This document shows, piece by piece, positions 14,101 to 23,367 of a DNA stretch of 64,000 nucleotides (position 1 is its first letter; every line of letters starts with the position of its first letter). Below the pieces are notes generated by a model. The model searched no databases, was not told where the DNA came from, and saw only the letters and a list, made by a program, of their open reading frames with translations. A program made the position numbers and the translations under genes. Origin of the DNA: Mangifera indica (lineage: Eukaryota; Streptophyta; Magnoliopsida; Sapindales; Anacardiaceae); the NCBI RefSeq assembly GCF_011075055.1, contig NC_058149.1, positions 11,228,449 to 11,292,448 on the forward strand. The letters are read 5' to 3'.

Positions 14101-14273
14101 TGAGCCGTTAATTATCTTGAACACAAATAGAGAAAGAGAGAGGAAATATATGAAGGCTTACCAGAGGCAGAAAGTGAGGAAGAAGAGTGAAAACTAGAGA
14201 GTCGATTTAAGGAGAGGAACGAGGAAGAAGAAACCGGCGCCAGTAGAAGGGTTAAGGACCCTATGGCTATCAT
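5197..14273 (-). CDS. Arginyl-tRNA synthetase, probably dual-targeted
   Basis: Class I arginine-tRNA ligase, charging tRNA-Arg for translation. Eighteen exons join in frame to 647 aa: 14162-14273, 13679-13749, 13436-13572, 13209-13284, 12992-13093, 12659-12874, 12377-12457, 10539-10622, 10332-10436, 9395-9573, 8428-8512, 8009-8195, 7750-7819, 6850-6919, 6516-6605, 5820-5888, 5615-5713, 5197-5307. Residues 1-58 are rich in Ser, Leu and Arg and nearly free of acids, like a plastid/mitochondrial presequence. Met59 opens a 589-aa form of typical cytosolic length. The ArgRS N-terminal domain is followed by the HIGH motif as HVGH (202-205), [11 protein letters not shown], and a C-terminal anticodon-binding domain (about 525-647) ending [13 protein letters not shown]. 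An in-frame TAA two codons before the first ATG fixes that start. Family certain; dual targeting inferred. Confidence 0.96.
11429..12151. mobile_element. Mutator-like miniature element in ArgRS intron 7
   Basis: The ends are inverted repeats of about 100 bp: the left begins GGCGAAAGGACTATTTCCCA, and the right, reverse-complemented, begins GGCCAAAGGACTATTTCCCA. Flanking 9-mers TACTCTTCC (11420-11428) and TACTCTTTA (12152-12160) match at 7 of 9, as expected of an aged Mutator-type target duplication. The interior (about 11690-11990) is strikingly GC-richer than the intron and may be captured DNA. No transposase is encoded. It lies within an intron of 1754 bp. Confidence 0.8.
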
Positions 14274-14280
14274 AACTTAG

Positions 14281-14290
14281 CTTTTATATA
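14281..14290 (-). promoter_or_regulatory. TATA-like box just upstream of the ArgRS first ATG
   Basis: On the minus strand TATATAAAAG ends only 7 bases before the organellar start codon at 14273. If it works at the usual distance of about 30 bases, transcription would begin downstream of that ATG. This is inference from spacing; the box may be non-functional. Confidence 0.35.
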
Positions 14291-17200
14291 TCTATTTGGT
14301 TTTAGTTTGGAGCTGAAGACAACCAAACCCTCGCTCACTCAGCCTAACGTCTCCATTGAACTATCCACTCAGAATCCCTGCTTCTTCGGCTTAGTAACTT
14401 AGTTGGGCTTTTCGCGAATCCAATTCTTTTCAGCATATTTTTTGTCGGGTTCGGTTGGTCTGCCATGGGGTGCTGACATGGCAGCCACCGGAATATTTTA
14501 TTTATTCTTGAATTATTAACATTTTCCCAACTGTTTTTTTACATTTAATGCATAAATCATATTTTCTCACCAAAATTTTAATTCCGTTTAAAAAAAAAAT
14601 ACAAATATAGATATTATAATTATCATATCATCCCGGGTAAATTTTCCATCTTATATCTTCTTCTACTTCCTCTTTTGTTAATCTCATTTTGTCTTGCCTT
14701 TGATTCACTTATTTATATTGGCAAAGATTACCTTGTTGTCTATGTTAGGAGTTTTTCCGGATATAATAAATGAGTTCTTTTTCCTTTTATTTTATTAGTT
14801 AACTAATTAATTCGAAGTACTAGGCAATTTTCAAAAGGAGGCACAGTAACTTTTACAATTTTTTACATTCCTATAGGGGAACAATAGGGTTGATTTATTA
14901 CGGCGTGTTGTGTGGTGCCATCAAAGGTCTAAAAATCCAGACCCCAAACTCACACTCCAACCATTCAAGTGGATTGCAATGAAAATGGGCAATATGGGTA
15001 AAGTGTGATGGTCAAAGTAGTCTCTCCTGTATAAGAGAATATCATTTTTGTTGACTAACATTTTGTTGTCATAACCCTTGGAGGCAATGTTCGTCAAGCG
15101 TGGGAGTTTCTTTGAAAAATGAGTAACTGAGATGTTGAATGAGACGAAAAAAATTTGAGATTGATTCAATGGTTAGTGATATAAAATACATTTTATTCTC
15201 TATTGAAGTCATATAAACAGTTGATAAGAGTGGATAAAATAATAGTAAAATTGTTGAGGAAAAAGATTTAAATGGTCGATTGTTCTTAAAGAAGCTGAAT
15301 GTACTGAACATGGATGTGGGGGAGTTTAGATTCAGCTAGGTTTCGAACACCTGCTAGTTTAAGGAAAAATAAAATAGAGAGAAATAGAAGAAAGAAAGGG
15401 AAGAAAAAATTTTATTTATTTTTAAATCATGGAGAATTAAACTAACTATTGTATCATTTTATCATTAATTTTAGGTTTTACGTTGAAAATGTGATTTTAC
15501 ATTTAAATAGTGGAAATGCCTTTCTAGGCCAATTGAGTGGGAGATTGTTAGTTACTCTAATCTTTGGGAGTTTGTAAAAGGAGTTGGCAGAAAAAGTAGT
15601 TTGATTCTCAAGCATTTGATTCTTGGGGTATTTGATTCCTAGGAGAAAAAAAAAGTTATTAATAGTGTGATTTTTCTGTAGATCACAATATTTTAATGGC
15701 CGAATAACTATTTTTCATTTAAGATTTCAGTAAAACTATAATTTTTCGTATTTTAAATTTAAAAATTAAAATTTAATTTTTCACCTATGATATACTTTTA
15801 TTTGTTAATATTGTTAAGTAAAAAAGATAAAATTGTTATTTTTAAAATATACTAAAAGCAATCATTTAAAAAATATTTAAAATATATAGTTTTATTTTAT
15901 TCACAATATTTACATATCCTTTCTTCTACGTTTTCTTATTTTTTTATTATTATTTTTTACTTATTTTCTTATTCATTTATTTTTAATAAGTGCCATTCAA
16001 TTTTTTCTCTTATTTTTTTCACTAGCTTATTTTCAATAAATGTTACTCTATCATTTTTTTTTTCACTCATTTCTTTTTAATAAATATCAATATATCTCTT
16101 CTGTATTCACCTACTATTTTTTAAATAAATATCAATTTATTTCTTATTTCTCTCATTTTTTATTTATTTCAAGTAAATATAAATTTACAGTTATTAGAAG
16201 AATTTCATGTGAAATTGAAATTTTGAAGAGTGATGGTAAAGAGCACAGAAAAAGAAGGATAATTGGAGAAGGAGGACAGTCAATTGGTAAAAATTACATA
16301 AGAATAACCGATAATTGAGGAAAACGATTACAAGAAAGGAGTTAAAAAATAAATAATAAGAAAAAATATTTTAAAAAATAATAAAATGTAATTATTGAAG
16401 AATACATTGGTAAATTAAATATTATTTGATTATAAAATTGCCGGTCAAAATTTTATTTTAATAAGAGTATTTTTGTTACATTAATCAAATTAAAAACATC
16501 AATATTAATTAAATTATGGATAATTTTGTTATTATATTAACAAATAATAAAACAAAAATTTATACTAAAATCAAACAAAATTGACTAACAAAAATAAATG
16601 ATTGTCAGTTTGTTAAAACTTTGATGAAAAATAGTGATTTAGCCTATTCAATTTCATCTATATTGTGTACAAAGTTAAATTTATATAATAATAAAATTAT
16701 ATATATTTAAAATAAATATTAATTTAAATATTCATAATAATATATTAAAATATAATTATATAATTTTAAATTAAAAATAAAATATTTGAGAAACAAACTG
16801 AGCATAATTATTGGTTTAATGTTGAACTCACACTTTATTATTCATAGCCGTGATAAAGTATCGGGAAACGTAGCAAAATCAACTTCCCATAGTTTTAAAT
16901 AAATGAATTTATTTGCAGTAAATAATTTTAGGCCCTTTCAATATATAAAATTTGGCCTTATTTAGTAAATGTAAAATACGTTATCCGTAATTCGTAGAGA
17001 TTTAATAATGATATAAAACTTGATAATTTATGTATTTTTTATTTATTACAACAATCATATATAAATCTAATTAGTATATAAATAAATATATATTTATATA
17101 TTATAATATAATTAAATATTATTTTATTTTTAATTTAAAATTAAAATTCTTAATAATGAGTGTAATTATTATTATTTTTTTAAATTAAAAAATATAAAAG

Positions 17201-17559
17201 ATTATTAAAAATAATAAAATTATGTAATATATATTATTAGATAATTAAATAATTTTAAATAATAATATATCTTTTATAAAAATATATATATATATTAAAA
17301 ATAGTACATATTTTTCTGTTCAAAATATCATAATGTCCAAACTCCGTACTGATGATGAAGAAAGATTATGCCACATGTACTGTTCAGAAATTGGAGGCAA
17401 AAAATATGTCTTATTCTTGCGGTCCCACACGGCGCGGACCACAGAGTAACTTCTCTCTCACAAAATAACGATAGAAATAAAGTTGTTCTAATCCACTCAG
17501 CACATTCCACGAATCATAGCATAGCAGATCGTCTTTAGCTTCAGACCATTTCTACTCTC

Positions 17560-17566
17560 TATAAAA
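17560..17566 (+). promoter_or_regulatory. TATA box of the 81-aa gene
   Basis: TATAAAA sits 70 bases before the ATG at 17636, in good position for a leader of about 40 bases. A GC-rich patch with GCGGTCCCACACGGCGCGGA lies at about 17419-17438. Confidence 0.6.
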
Positions 17567-17635
17567 AGCTACAAATCTCCACTCACGGCACGCATCAATT
17601 ATTCATAGAGAATATCAAGGGAGACGAGAGTGACG

Positions 17636-17881
17636 ATGGGGAAGGCAGAGAAAAGCCACACGGTAACTGTCAAGGTTAACGGAAAATTAACAGAGGTGAA
17701 GATGGACAAGAAATCAGGAAGTGGCTTGAGAGGATCGCCCAAGAAAGGCGGCCACGGAGGGAAGTGGACGTGGTCGGGTGATGGCTATTCAAAGGCTGAG
17801 ATCGGTTTCGACAAAGAGGTTGTTGATGTTAAAGATCCGAACTACGAAGATCCCGAAGAAACTGTCGCAGTTGCCGTCTGA
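17636..17881 (+). CDS. Small Gly/Lys-motif protein, 81 aa
   Basis: A single-exon gene of 81 aa. ATG at 17636 is chosen over an in-frame GTG two codons earlier, and a TATA box lies 70 bases upstream. Features in order: a short beta-rich start (HTVTVKVNGK, 8-17), a basic glycine-rich block (SGSGLRGSPKKGGHGGKWTW, 27-46), then an acidic tail with GFDKEVVDVKDPNYEDPEE (57-75). The KKGGxGGKxTW plus DPNYxDxEE pattern also occurs near the N-terminus of plant MA3/PDCD4-type translation regulators and in HABP4/SERBP1-like mRNA-binding proteins, here as a free-standing peptide. No signal peptide or membrane segment is seen. Codon use and higher GC than the surroundings support a real gene. Function unknown; RNA association is only a guess from motif resemblance. 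Confidence 0.82.
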   Translation: MGKAEKSHTVTVKVNGKLTEVKMDKKSGSGLRGSPKKGGHGGKWTWSGDGYSKAEIGFDKEVVDVKDPNYEDPEETVAVAV

Positions 17882-18513
17882 GTTTCATCAAGTTAACGGT
17901 TCGTCATCATCGTTATTGTCATTTAGCTAATCTGCTTATCTGATGTAAATATTTTATGATCTCGGAATAGAATAAAAAATTTTGGTTTGTGGACTTTCTA
18001 TGAAGTTAACTAGTTTTTGCTTAGAATTTATTTATGTGATCAATTTAGGAGTAAACATTTGAAAATATTACTGATCAGACAATTTGGTAATCAAAACAGC
18101 CGCTTTTTGGTTTGAGAATCAACAAAAATTATTCAAAATACTGCGGATTTGTTGCTGCTTCGACATTTTTTTCCTGGTTCGTACAAATCTCCACGAATCG
18201 GATCCATGAACAAATATTCCCTCTGATTGAAATTTGGGAATGGATTAGAGTGGCTGGGTTTGTGGATCCACGGGTTACCGTCCTTGTTTTTGTAATACAA
18301 AGTGTTCGAATAATTTACTTAACATTTATATAATAATTACATTCTTTACTAATAAAAATATTTTAGATTATTTAAATTAATGATTTAATAAAAAGTTTAA
18401 AAAATCACAGAAGTCATCGATGCCCACAGTTTTCAAACCACCTGAAAATTGTTAGAATCTATATCTACATAATGATCAAACTCCCAACAAAGAAATATTA
18501 TATTTAAATTTTG

Positions 18514-19121
18514 GCCAAAAGACATGTTCCTGCCCAAAGTTTAACGTAATCTTGAACTCGTGAAATTTTATAAATTTAATTATCTATTTATGAATTATTA
18601 AAATTAATAAAATATATTAATTTTAAAAATAAGATTATTATTTAATTAATAATATTAAAAAATATAAAAATTTATACTATTTTTATTTGATTGATGTATA
18701 AATCGATTAAATAGATACGAGTGATACATATATCTATGTATGGTATAGATTTGTGCTAATAAATCGTTGGTTGACTTTCAATGGGTCAATAATTTGTCTT
18801 TGTCCAAGAGATGAGAGAGAGTATTGGTATGGAGGTTGGCTAATTTTAATTGTCATAGAAGTAGGGGAAAAAAATACAAACGTTAAGGAGAAAATATAAT
18901 TTTTCAAAATTTTTGATAAAAAAAATTATTAATTTTTTAAATTAAAGAAAGAAAATGAAATAATTTTTTTATATTATTGATTAAATTATGTTTTAATTGT
19001 TAGATTTAAATAATTTTGTTAATTTTAACAATTGAATGAGAGATATTTGAATTTTTAAAATTTAATATGTAGAGGATTGGAAAAACATTAAACCTTAGGT
19101 GAGAATAAGTCTTTTGGCTAA
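18514..19121. mobile_element. Degenerate Mutator-like miniature element
   Basis: The left end reads GGCCAAAAGACATGTTCCTG. The right end, reverse-complemented, reads AGCCAAAAGACTTATTCTCA. Both match the terminal pattern of the element at 11429-12151 (GGCCAAAGGACTATTTCC). The repeats diverge quickly inward, and no clear target duplication remains. Confidence 0.45.
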
Positions 19122-19142
19122 TTTAATATTTATTGGGACAAT

Positions 19143-19311
19143 ATTAAGAAAAAGTAATATTATGTGTATATAATTTGAAAATATAAATAATATATTATCA
19201 TGTAATTAAGTATTGTTTTATTTTTAATTTAAATTTATTCAATCACATGATAATATATTATTTATATGATCAAATTATGTACTTAAAATTTATACTCATG
19301 GTTTTATTGGT
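19143..19311. mobile_element. AT-rich palindromic miniature element (copy)
   Basis: Diverged relative of the 19870-20026 element: it has a TATTATGTGTA left end, central AATATATTATCATG and its inverse CATGATAATATATT, and TTTTTAATTTAA at the dyad. Ends placed by comparison only. Confidence 0.5.
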
Positions 19312-19453
19312 TAAGAAAACAGTTGGGAAACATTATAATTCCCAGTCGAGCCTTAAACAGCTTGACGAGAAGCAAATTCAACAGCTTTCATCTGTGCTTT
19401 CTTTGATTTCAATCATCAAATATGAAATAAAGGAGATCCCTATAGCCCAAAGG

Positions 19454-19740
19454 CAGGGCTGGATTCGAGCCGAGCCAAGCTCGGGCTCGGCTCGGTTTAT
19501 TAATGGGCGGCTCGAGTTCGACTCGGCTCATTTTTGGCTCGGTTCGGCTCATTTTTCATATCAAAACGACATCGTTTTTAATATATATGGATCAAAACGA
19601 CGTCGTTTTGTATAAAAAATTTAAAAAAAAAATCTACCTAGCCAATATGAGCCAGCTCGAGCTCGATCGAGCCGAGCAGAGTCCGGCTCATTTCAGGCTC
19701 GAACCGAGCCGAGCCGAGCTCGAGCTCGAGTCCAGCCCTA
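19454..19740 (+). mobile_element. hAT-type miniature element, GAGCC-rich, copy 1
   Basis: A 287-bp element flanked by a perfect 8-bp duplication CCCAAAGG (19446-19453 and 19741-19748), the size typical of hAT transposons. It begins CAGGGCTGGATTCGAGCCGA; the right end, reverse-complemented, begins TAGGGCTGGACTCGAGCTCG. The arms are runs of GAGCC/GCTCG words. The AT-rich centre holds the perfect 18-bp palindrome CAAAACGACGTCGTTTTG (19593-19610). It encodes no protein. Confidence 0.9.
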
Positions 19741-19869
19741 CCCAAAGGTGCAAGGGTATTTTCAAAATTAATTATAAGTTTATTTCTGTAATAAATTTAA
19801 TTGATAAAGCACTTAAAATATAAAACGATTTTAAGCGAGTGACTCATTCATCCATATATATATAGTAAT

Positions 19870-20026
19870 ACTATGTGTACCCACTTTGGATACACAAATG
19901 TATACACACTCATATGTGTCATCATATAATTGGTTATTATTTTATTCTTAATTCAAAATCATTCAATCACATGATGACACATATAAATATGTATACATTT
20001 GTGTACCTAAAGTGGGTACACATAGT
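19870..20026. mobile_element. AT-rich near-palindromic miniature element (best copy)
   Basis: A 157-bp near-palindrome. Both ends read ACTATGTGTACCCACTTT inward, followed by matching inner blocks (ACACAAATGTATACA and ATATGTGTCATCAT), so a transcript would fold into one hairpin. It is the best-preserved member of a family with relatives at 19143-19311, 45417-45586, 47240-47438 and 52083-52190. A (TA)n tract adjoins it on the right. Confidence 0.75.
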
Positions 20027-20059
20027 TTTATTGATATATATATATATATATATATATAT

Positions 20060-20983
20060 TCCTATTCAAGTTTTAGCGAAAATTCAAAAATACACTTTTG
20101 ATAGATGAAAAATTTAAATATTTACTTATAAATTAACTTTTATTAGATTTTTCTATTAGAGATAAAGGTAAAACTATCATTTTAATAATATTATTAAAAA
20201 ATATATCATTTTATATCATTTTTTCCCCCTATTTCGAAAATTGACTTTTACATCAACTTTGAAAAGTCACTTTTTCCCCCAAGGGTTTGGAATTTTTAAG
20301 GTTTTTTTTCTTCAACGACCGGAGTCAACTTTTCCTACCCATCTTTTGTTGATGGCCGAAGAAGAAGGAAGGGCAACCACCCATCTTTCATTCAATACTC
20401 GGACAACCACCCATTTATCACATTTGAATGACATTCAAATGATGTTGCGTGATTTGTCGATCTCAGTCACGATATTTGTTTCAGCAATGATGATAACGAG
20501 ATGATGTCGGATGATAATGAGAGATGTTGGGACGACAACGACAAACACTCGGATGATGTCAGGAAGACGAATCATGTGAAAGAAGGGGAGACGATTTGCA
20601 TGAAAGCTGGGGAGACACTGGTCGAGATCCATGCCTTTGAGCGTCGGACAAAAGATGGGTGGTTTGGAAGAATGGAGAAGGATGGTAGAACAATGTTGGT
20701 TGTCGGAGAGAGAGAGGTATTATCAAAAAATGAAAACCTTAAGGGGAAAAGTGAATTTTCTAAAACTTAATTATAAAAAAATTTTTTAGTTTTTAAACTA
20801 AATAGGAGAAATCTATAAATTTTTAGGATTTTATGATTTAAGGAAAAATGATAATTTTACCTTTCTCTCTAACCTAAAGTTTTAACGAAGTTAATCTATG
20901 AATGAGTGTTTAAGTTTTTTAATCTATCATAGATGTATTTTTGAATTTTAACTGAAATTTGGGTGGAAAATAGCCCTTTGCCC
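20060..20983. mobile_element. Mutator-like element with GC-richer interior
   Basis: Arms of about 150 bp are inverted copies: 20060-20215 on the left and 20830-20983 on the right, sharing AATTCAAAAATACA and AAGGTAAAA blocks. The right end reads GGGCAAAGGGCTATTTTCCA in reverse complement. The left tip is lost next to the (TA)n tract and the AT-rich element. The interior (about 20300-20740) is GC-richer, with short unrelated open frames, as in the 11429-12151 element. No transposase was found. Confidence 0.6.
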
Positions 20984-21160
20984 ATATATAATAATAATAA
21001 TAATAATAATTTTTTCAACAGAAAAATGATGCTCAAATTGATTGGATGAATCAACTTTGGACATATTGATATTAATAATAAGTGCCTCAGCAATTAATAT
21101 TAATTTGGTATTAATTACAAGCACACAAGTCTTATTAAGATGAAAAATCTTTCCTTCAAG

Positions 21161-21521
21161 TAGGGCTGGATTCGAGCCGAGCCAGCTCGAGCTCGAGCTC
21201 GGCTCGGCTCGGTTCGAGCCCGAAATGAGCCGGGCTCTGCTCGGCTCGATCGAGCCCGAGCTGGCTCGGGTTGGCTCGGTATATTGTTTAAAATTTTTTT
21301 ATACAAAACGACGTCGTTTTGATCCCCATATATACACAAAACGGTGCCGTTTTTATATGAAAAACGAGCCGAGCCGAGCCGAACCGAAAACGAGCCGAAC
21401 TCGAGCTGAGCCGAATCCGGCTCGAGTCGAGCTCGAGCCGAACTCGAGCCGGCCATTAAAAAACCGAGCCAAGCCCGAGCTGGCTGCGAGCCAAGCTCGG
21501 CTCGGCTCGAATCCAGCCCTA
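21161..21521 (-). mobile_element. hAT-type miniature element, GAGCC-rich, copy 2
   Basis: A 361-bp relative of 19454-19740 in the opposite orientation, flanked by a perfect 8-bp duplication CCTTCAAG (21153-21160 and 21522-21529). Both ends read TAGGGCTGGATTCGAGCCGA inward. The centre again holds CAAAACGACGTCGTTTTG (21304-21321), next to a second near-palindrome AAAACGGTGCCGTTTT. Non-coding. Confidence 0.9.
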
Positions 21522-21580
21522 CCTTCAAGTTTCAACTAGCCTGCAACAAAGTTTTATAAAATAAGAAATTAAGAAAATAA

Positions 21581-22125
21581 GGCCAAAATACTTGTTCTCA
21601 CCCAAGTAAAGTGAAATTTTAAAGTTTTGCTTTCCAATTTTAAAAAATTTAAACATCTATCTATAAACTAAATTTTATTAAATTTTTTAGTTAAAATTAA
21701 GAGTAAAATCATTATTTAATAAAAAATTTTAAAAATTAAAATTTTATCATATTTTTTCTCTCAATTTGAAAATATAACAATTTATCTTTACTAAAAGTTT
21801 AAAAAATGACAATTTTCTCTTTAAGGTTTTCTCTCATTCTCTTTGACGTTAATTCTTTTCTAGGGAAGAATAAGTCACTAGAGATGAGAGAAAACCTTAA
21901 AAAAATATTGTTACTTTTTAAACTTTGAATAAGGATAAATTATTAGATTTTTAAATTAAGAAGAGAAAATATGATAAGACTTTAGTTTTTAAATTTTTTT
22001 TATTAAATAATGATTTTATCTTTAACTTTAATTGAAAAATTTAATAAAATTTAACTTATAAATAAGTATTTATACTTTTAAAAGTTTGAGATTAGAACTT
22101 TGAAATTTTACTACACCTAACTTGG
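21581..22125. mobile_element. Long-inverted-repeat Mutator-like element
   Basis: The left end reads GGCCAAAATACTTGTTCTCA. About 230 bp of each half are inverted copies of one another, for example GTAAAATCATTATTTAAT against ATTAAATAATGATTTTA. The outer right tip is missing. A second partial copy of the right half lies at about 22385-22680 as part of the tandem duplication. Confidence 0.55.
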
Positions 22126-23366
22126 ATTTAAAAAATAATTTTAGTGTTGAGTTTTATTTATTTAAGTATGTAAATATTCGTTATTGTCTTCAAAAAACAA
22201 ACGGACGGCTTTACTCCTTCCAATCGTTAAGAAACCAGAGAGAGAAAAGCCCTTCTCTTTTCTTTCCACAGACGAAACCTCTTTAGAAATTCAAACAAAA
22301 ACAAATGCAATTTAATTGAGAAAAAAAGGCGAAAAAATGGACAAAAAAAAAAGCAAATTTAATTTACCTCACCCAAAATTTGAAATAGCAATTTCCCCCT
22401 AAGGTTTTCTTTTCTTCTCTCTAACAACTGATTTCTTCTAGGCCATCAATCGGGAGGGATGAGTTGTCGAAAAGGAAAGAAAACTATAAGAGAAAAATTA
22501 ATATTTTTCAAACTTTAGGTAAAGTTAAATTGTTAAATTTTTAAATTGAGAAGGAAAAATATAATAAAATTTTAATTTTCTAAAATTTTTTGTTAAATGA
22601 TGATTTTACCTTTAACTTTAATTGAGAAATTTAAGAGAATTTGACTTATAAGTAGATATTTAGATTTTTTACTATACCTTAAAAAAAGCAAATATTATAA
22701 GATAATTAATTAAAATAGCTATTTTTTTTATCTTTTATATATATATAGTTATTTTTTTTACTATACAAATATAACAGCTTTTAATTTGACTTTATCTTAA
22801 AAAATATTCTAAGATTTGAGATTAACTAGATGGATTGGTTAAAGTCAATCAATTCTTTAAAAAAAAATTGGTTAGTTAGGTGCTTGGTCGATTGATCACC
22901 CATCAAATCAACTAATTTTATTGGTTGATTGGCCGACCAAACACCCAGCAAACCTTCTTACCATCAAAATCGTTAAAATTTTTTATATTTATATTTTATT
23001 TTATCTTATATTTTAATTTTAATTAAGTAAATAAATGGGTTTTATATATTTATATTTAGTTAATATTTTATATTTTAGATGATATATATAAATAATAAAA
23101 AAATAACCTCCTCTCTATCTCTCTCTCTCTATAAAAACTATTTTAATTAAGATATGACAACCACTTATCAATTAACTTTGGATTTATTTATTTAAATAAT
23201 TAAATATTCGCGATCGTCTTAAAATAAAAAAAAAAAAACTAACGGCTTTACTCCTTCCAAACGTTAAGAAACCATTCTCTTGTCTTTCCACAGACGAAGC
23301 GTCTTTAGAAATTCAAACGAAAACAAATGCAATTTAATTAAGAAAAAAAGCGAAAAAAAAAAAGAC
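21800..23366. repeat. Tandem duplication of element half plus VPS15 leader
   Basis: Unit 1 (about 21800-22345) and unit 2 (about 22385-23366) share two blocks in the same order. The first is the right half of a Mutator-like element. The second is the sequence directly before the VPS15 start codon, including CTTTACTCCTTCCAA, TCTTTCCACAGACGAA and CTTTAGAAATTCAAAC. Unit 2 carries about 480 bp extra between the blocks (22690-23175). Only unit 2 runs directly into the VPS15 ATG. Confidence 0.75.
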
Positions 23367-23367
23367 A

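Larger units (their letters stand above)
14274..17635. other. Divergent intergenic region between ArgRS and the 81-aa gene
   Basis: About 3.3 kb holding the two divergent promoters at its edges. The interior, especially 15700-17320, is extremely AT-rich. Stretches around 16650-16800 and 17010-17310 share short blocks with the AT-rich miniature element family, but borders cannot be set. No coding sequence is supported; small open frames such as 16040-16318 are low-complexity. Confidence 0.55.
17882..23367. other. Transposon nest upstream of VPS15
   Basis: This 5.5-kb gap has no supported host gene. It is built mostly of miniature transposons, listed separately, plus a tandem duplication reaching the VPS15 leader. 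About 22690-23175 is AT-rich and unassigned; it separates the two copies of the leader. Open frames within the GAGCC-rich elements and at 20241-20770 are element interiors, not genes. Confidence 0.7.

Noticed and set aside
19247..19823. Overlapping forward frames with SSARF/RAEPS-type repeats
   Set aside because: They are translations of the GAGCC word-repeats of a hAT-type miniature element and run across its borders.
20241..20770. Forward frames of 87 and 89 codons
   Set aside because: Inside the 20060-20983 inverted-repeat element; no conserved domain, and the frames overlap each other.
21115..21539. Frames of 137, 104 and 60 codons on both strands
   Set aside because: Same reason: low-complexity translation of the second GAGCC-rich element.
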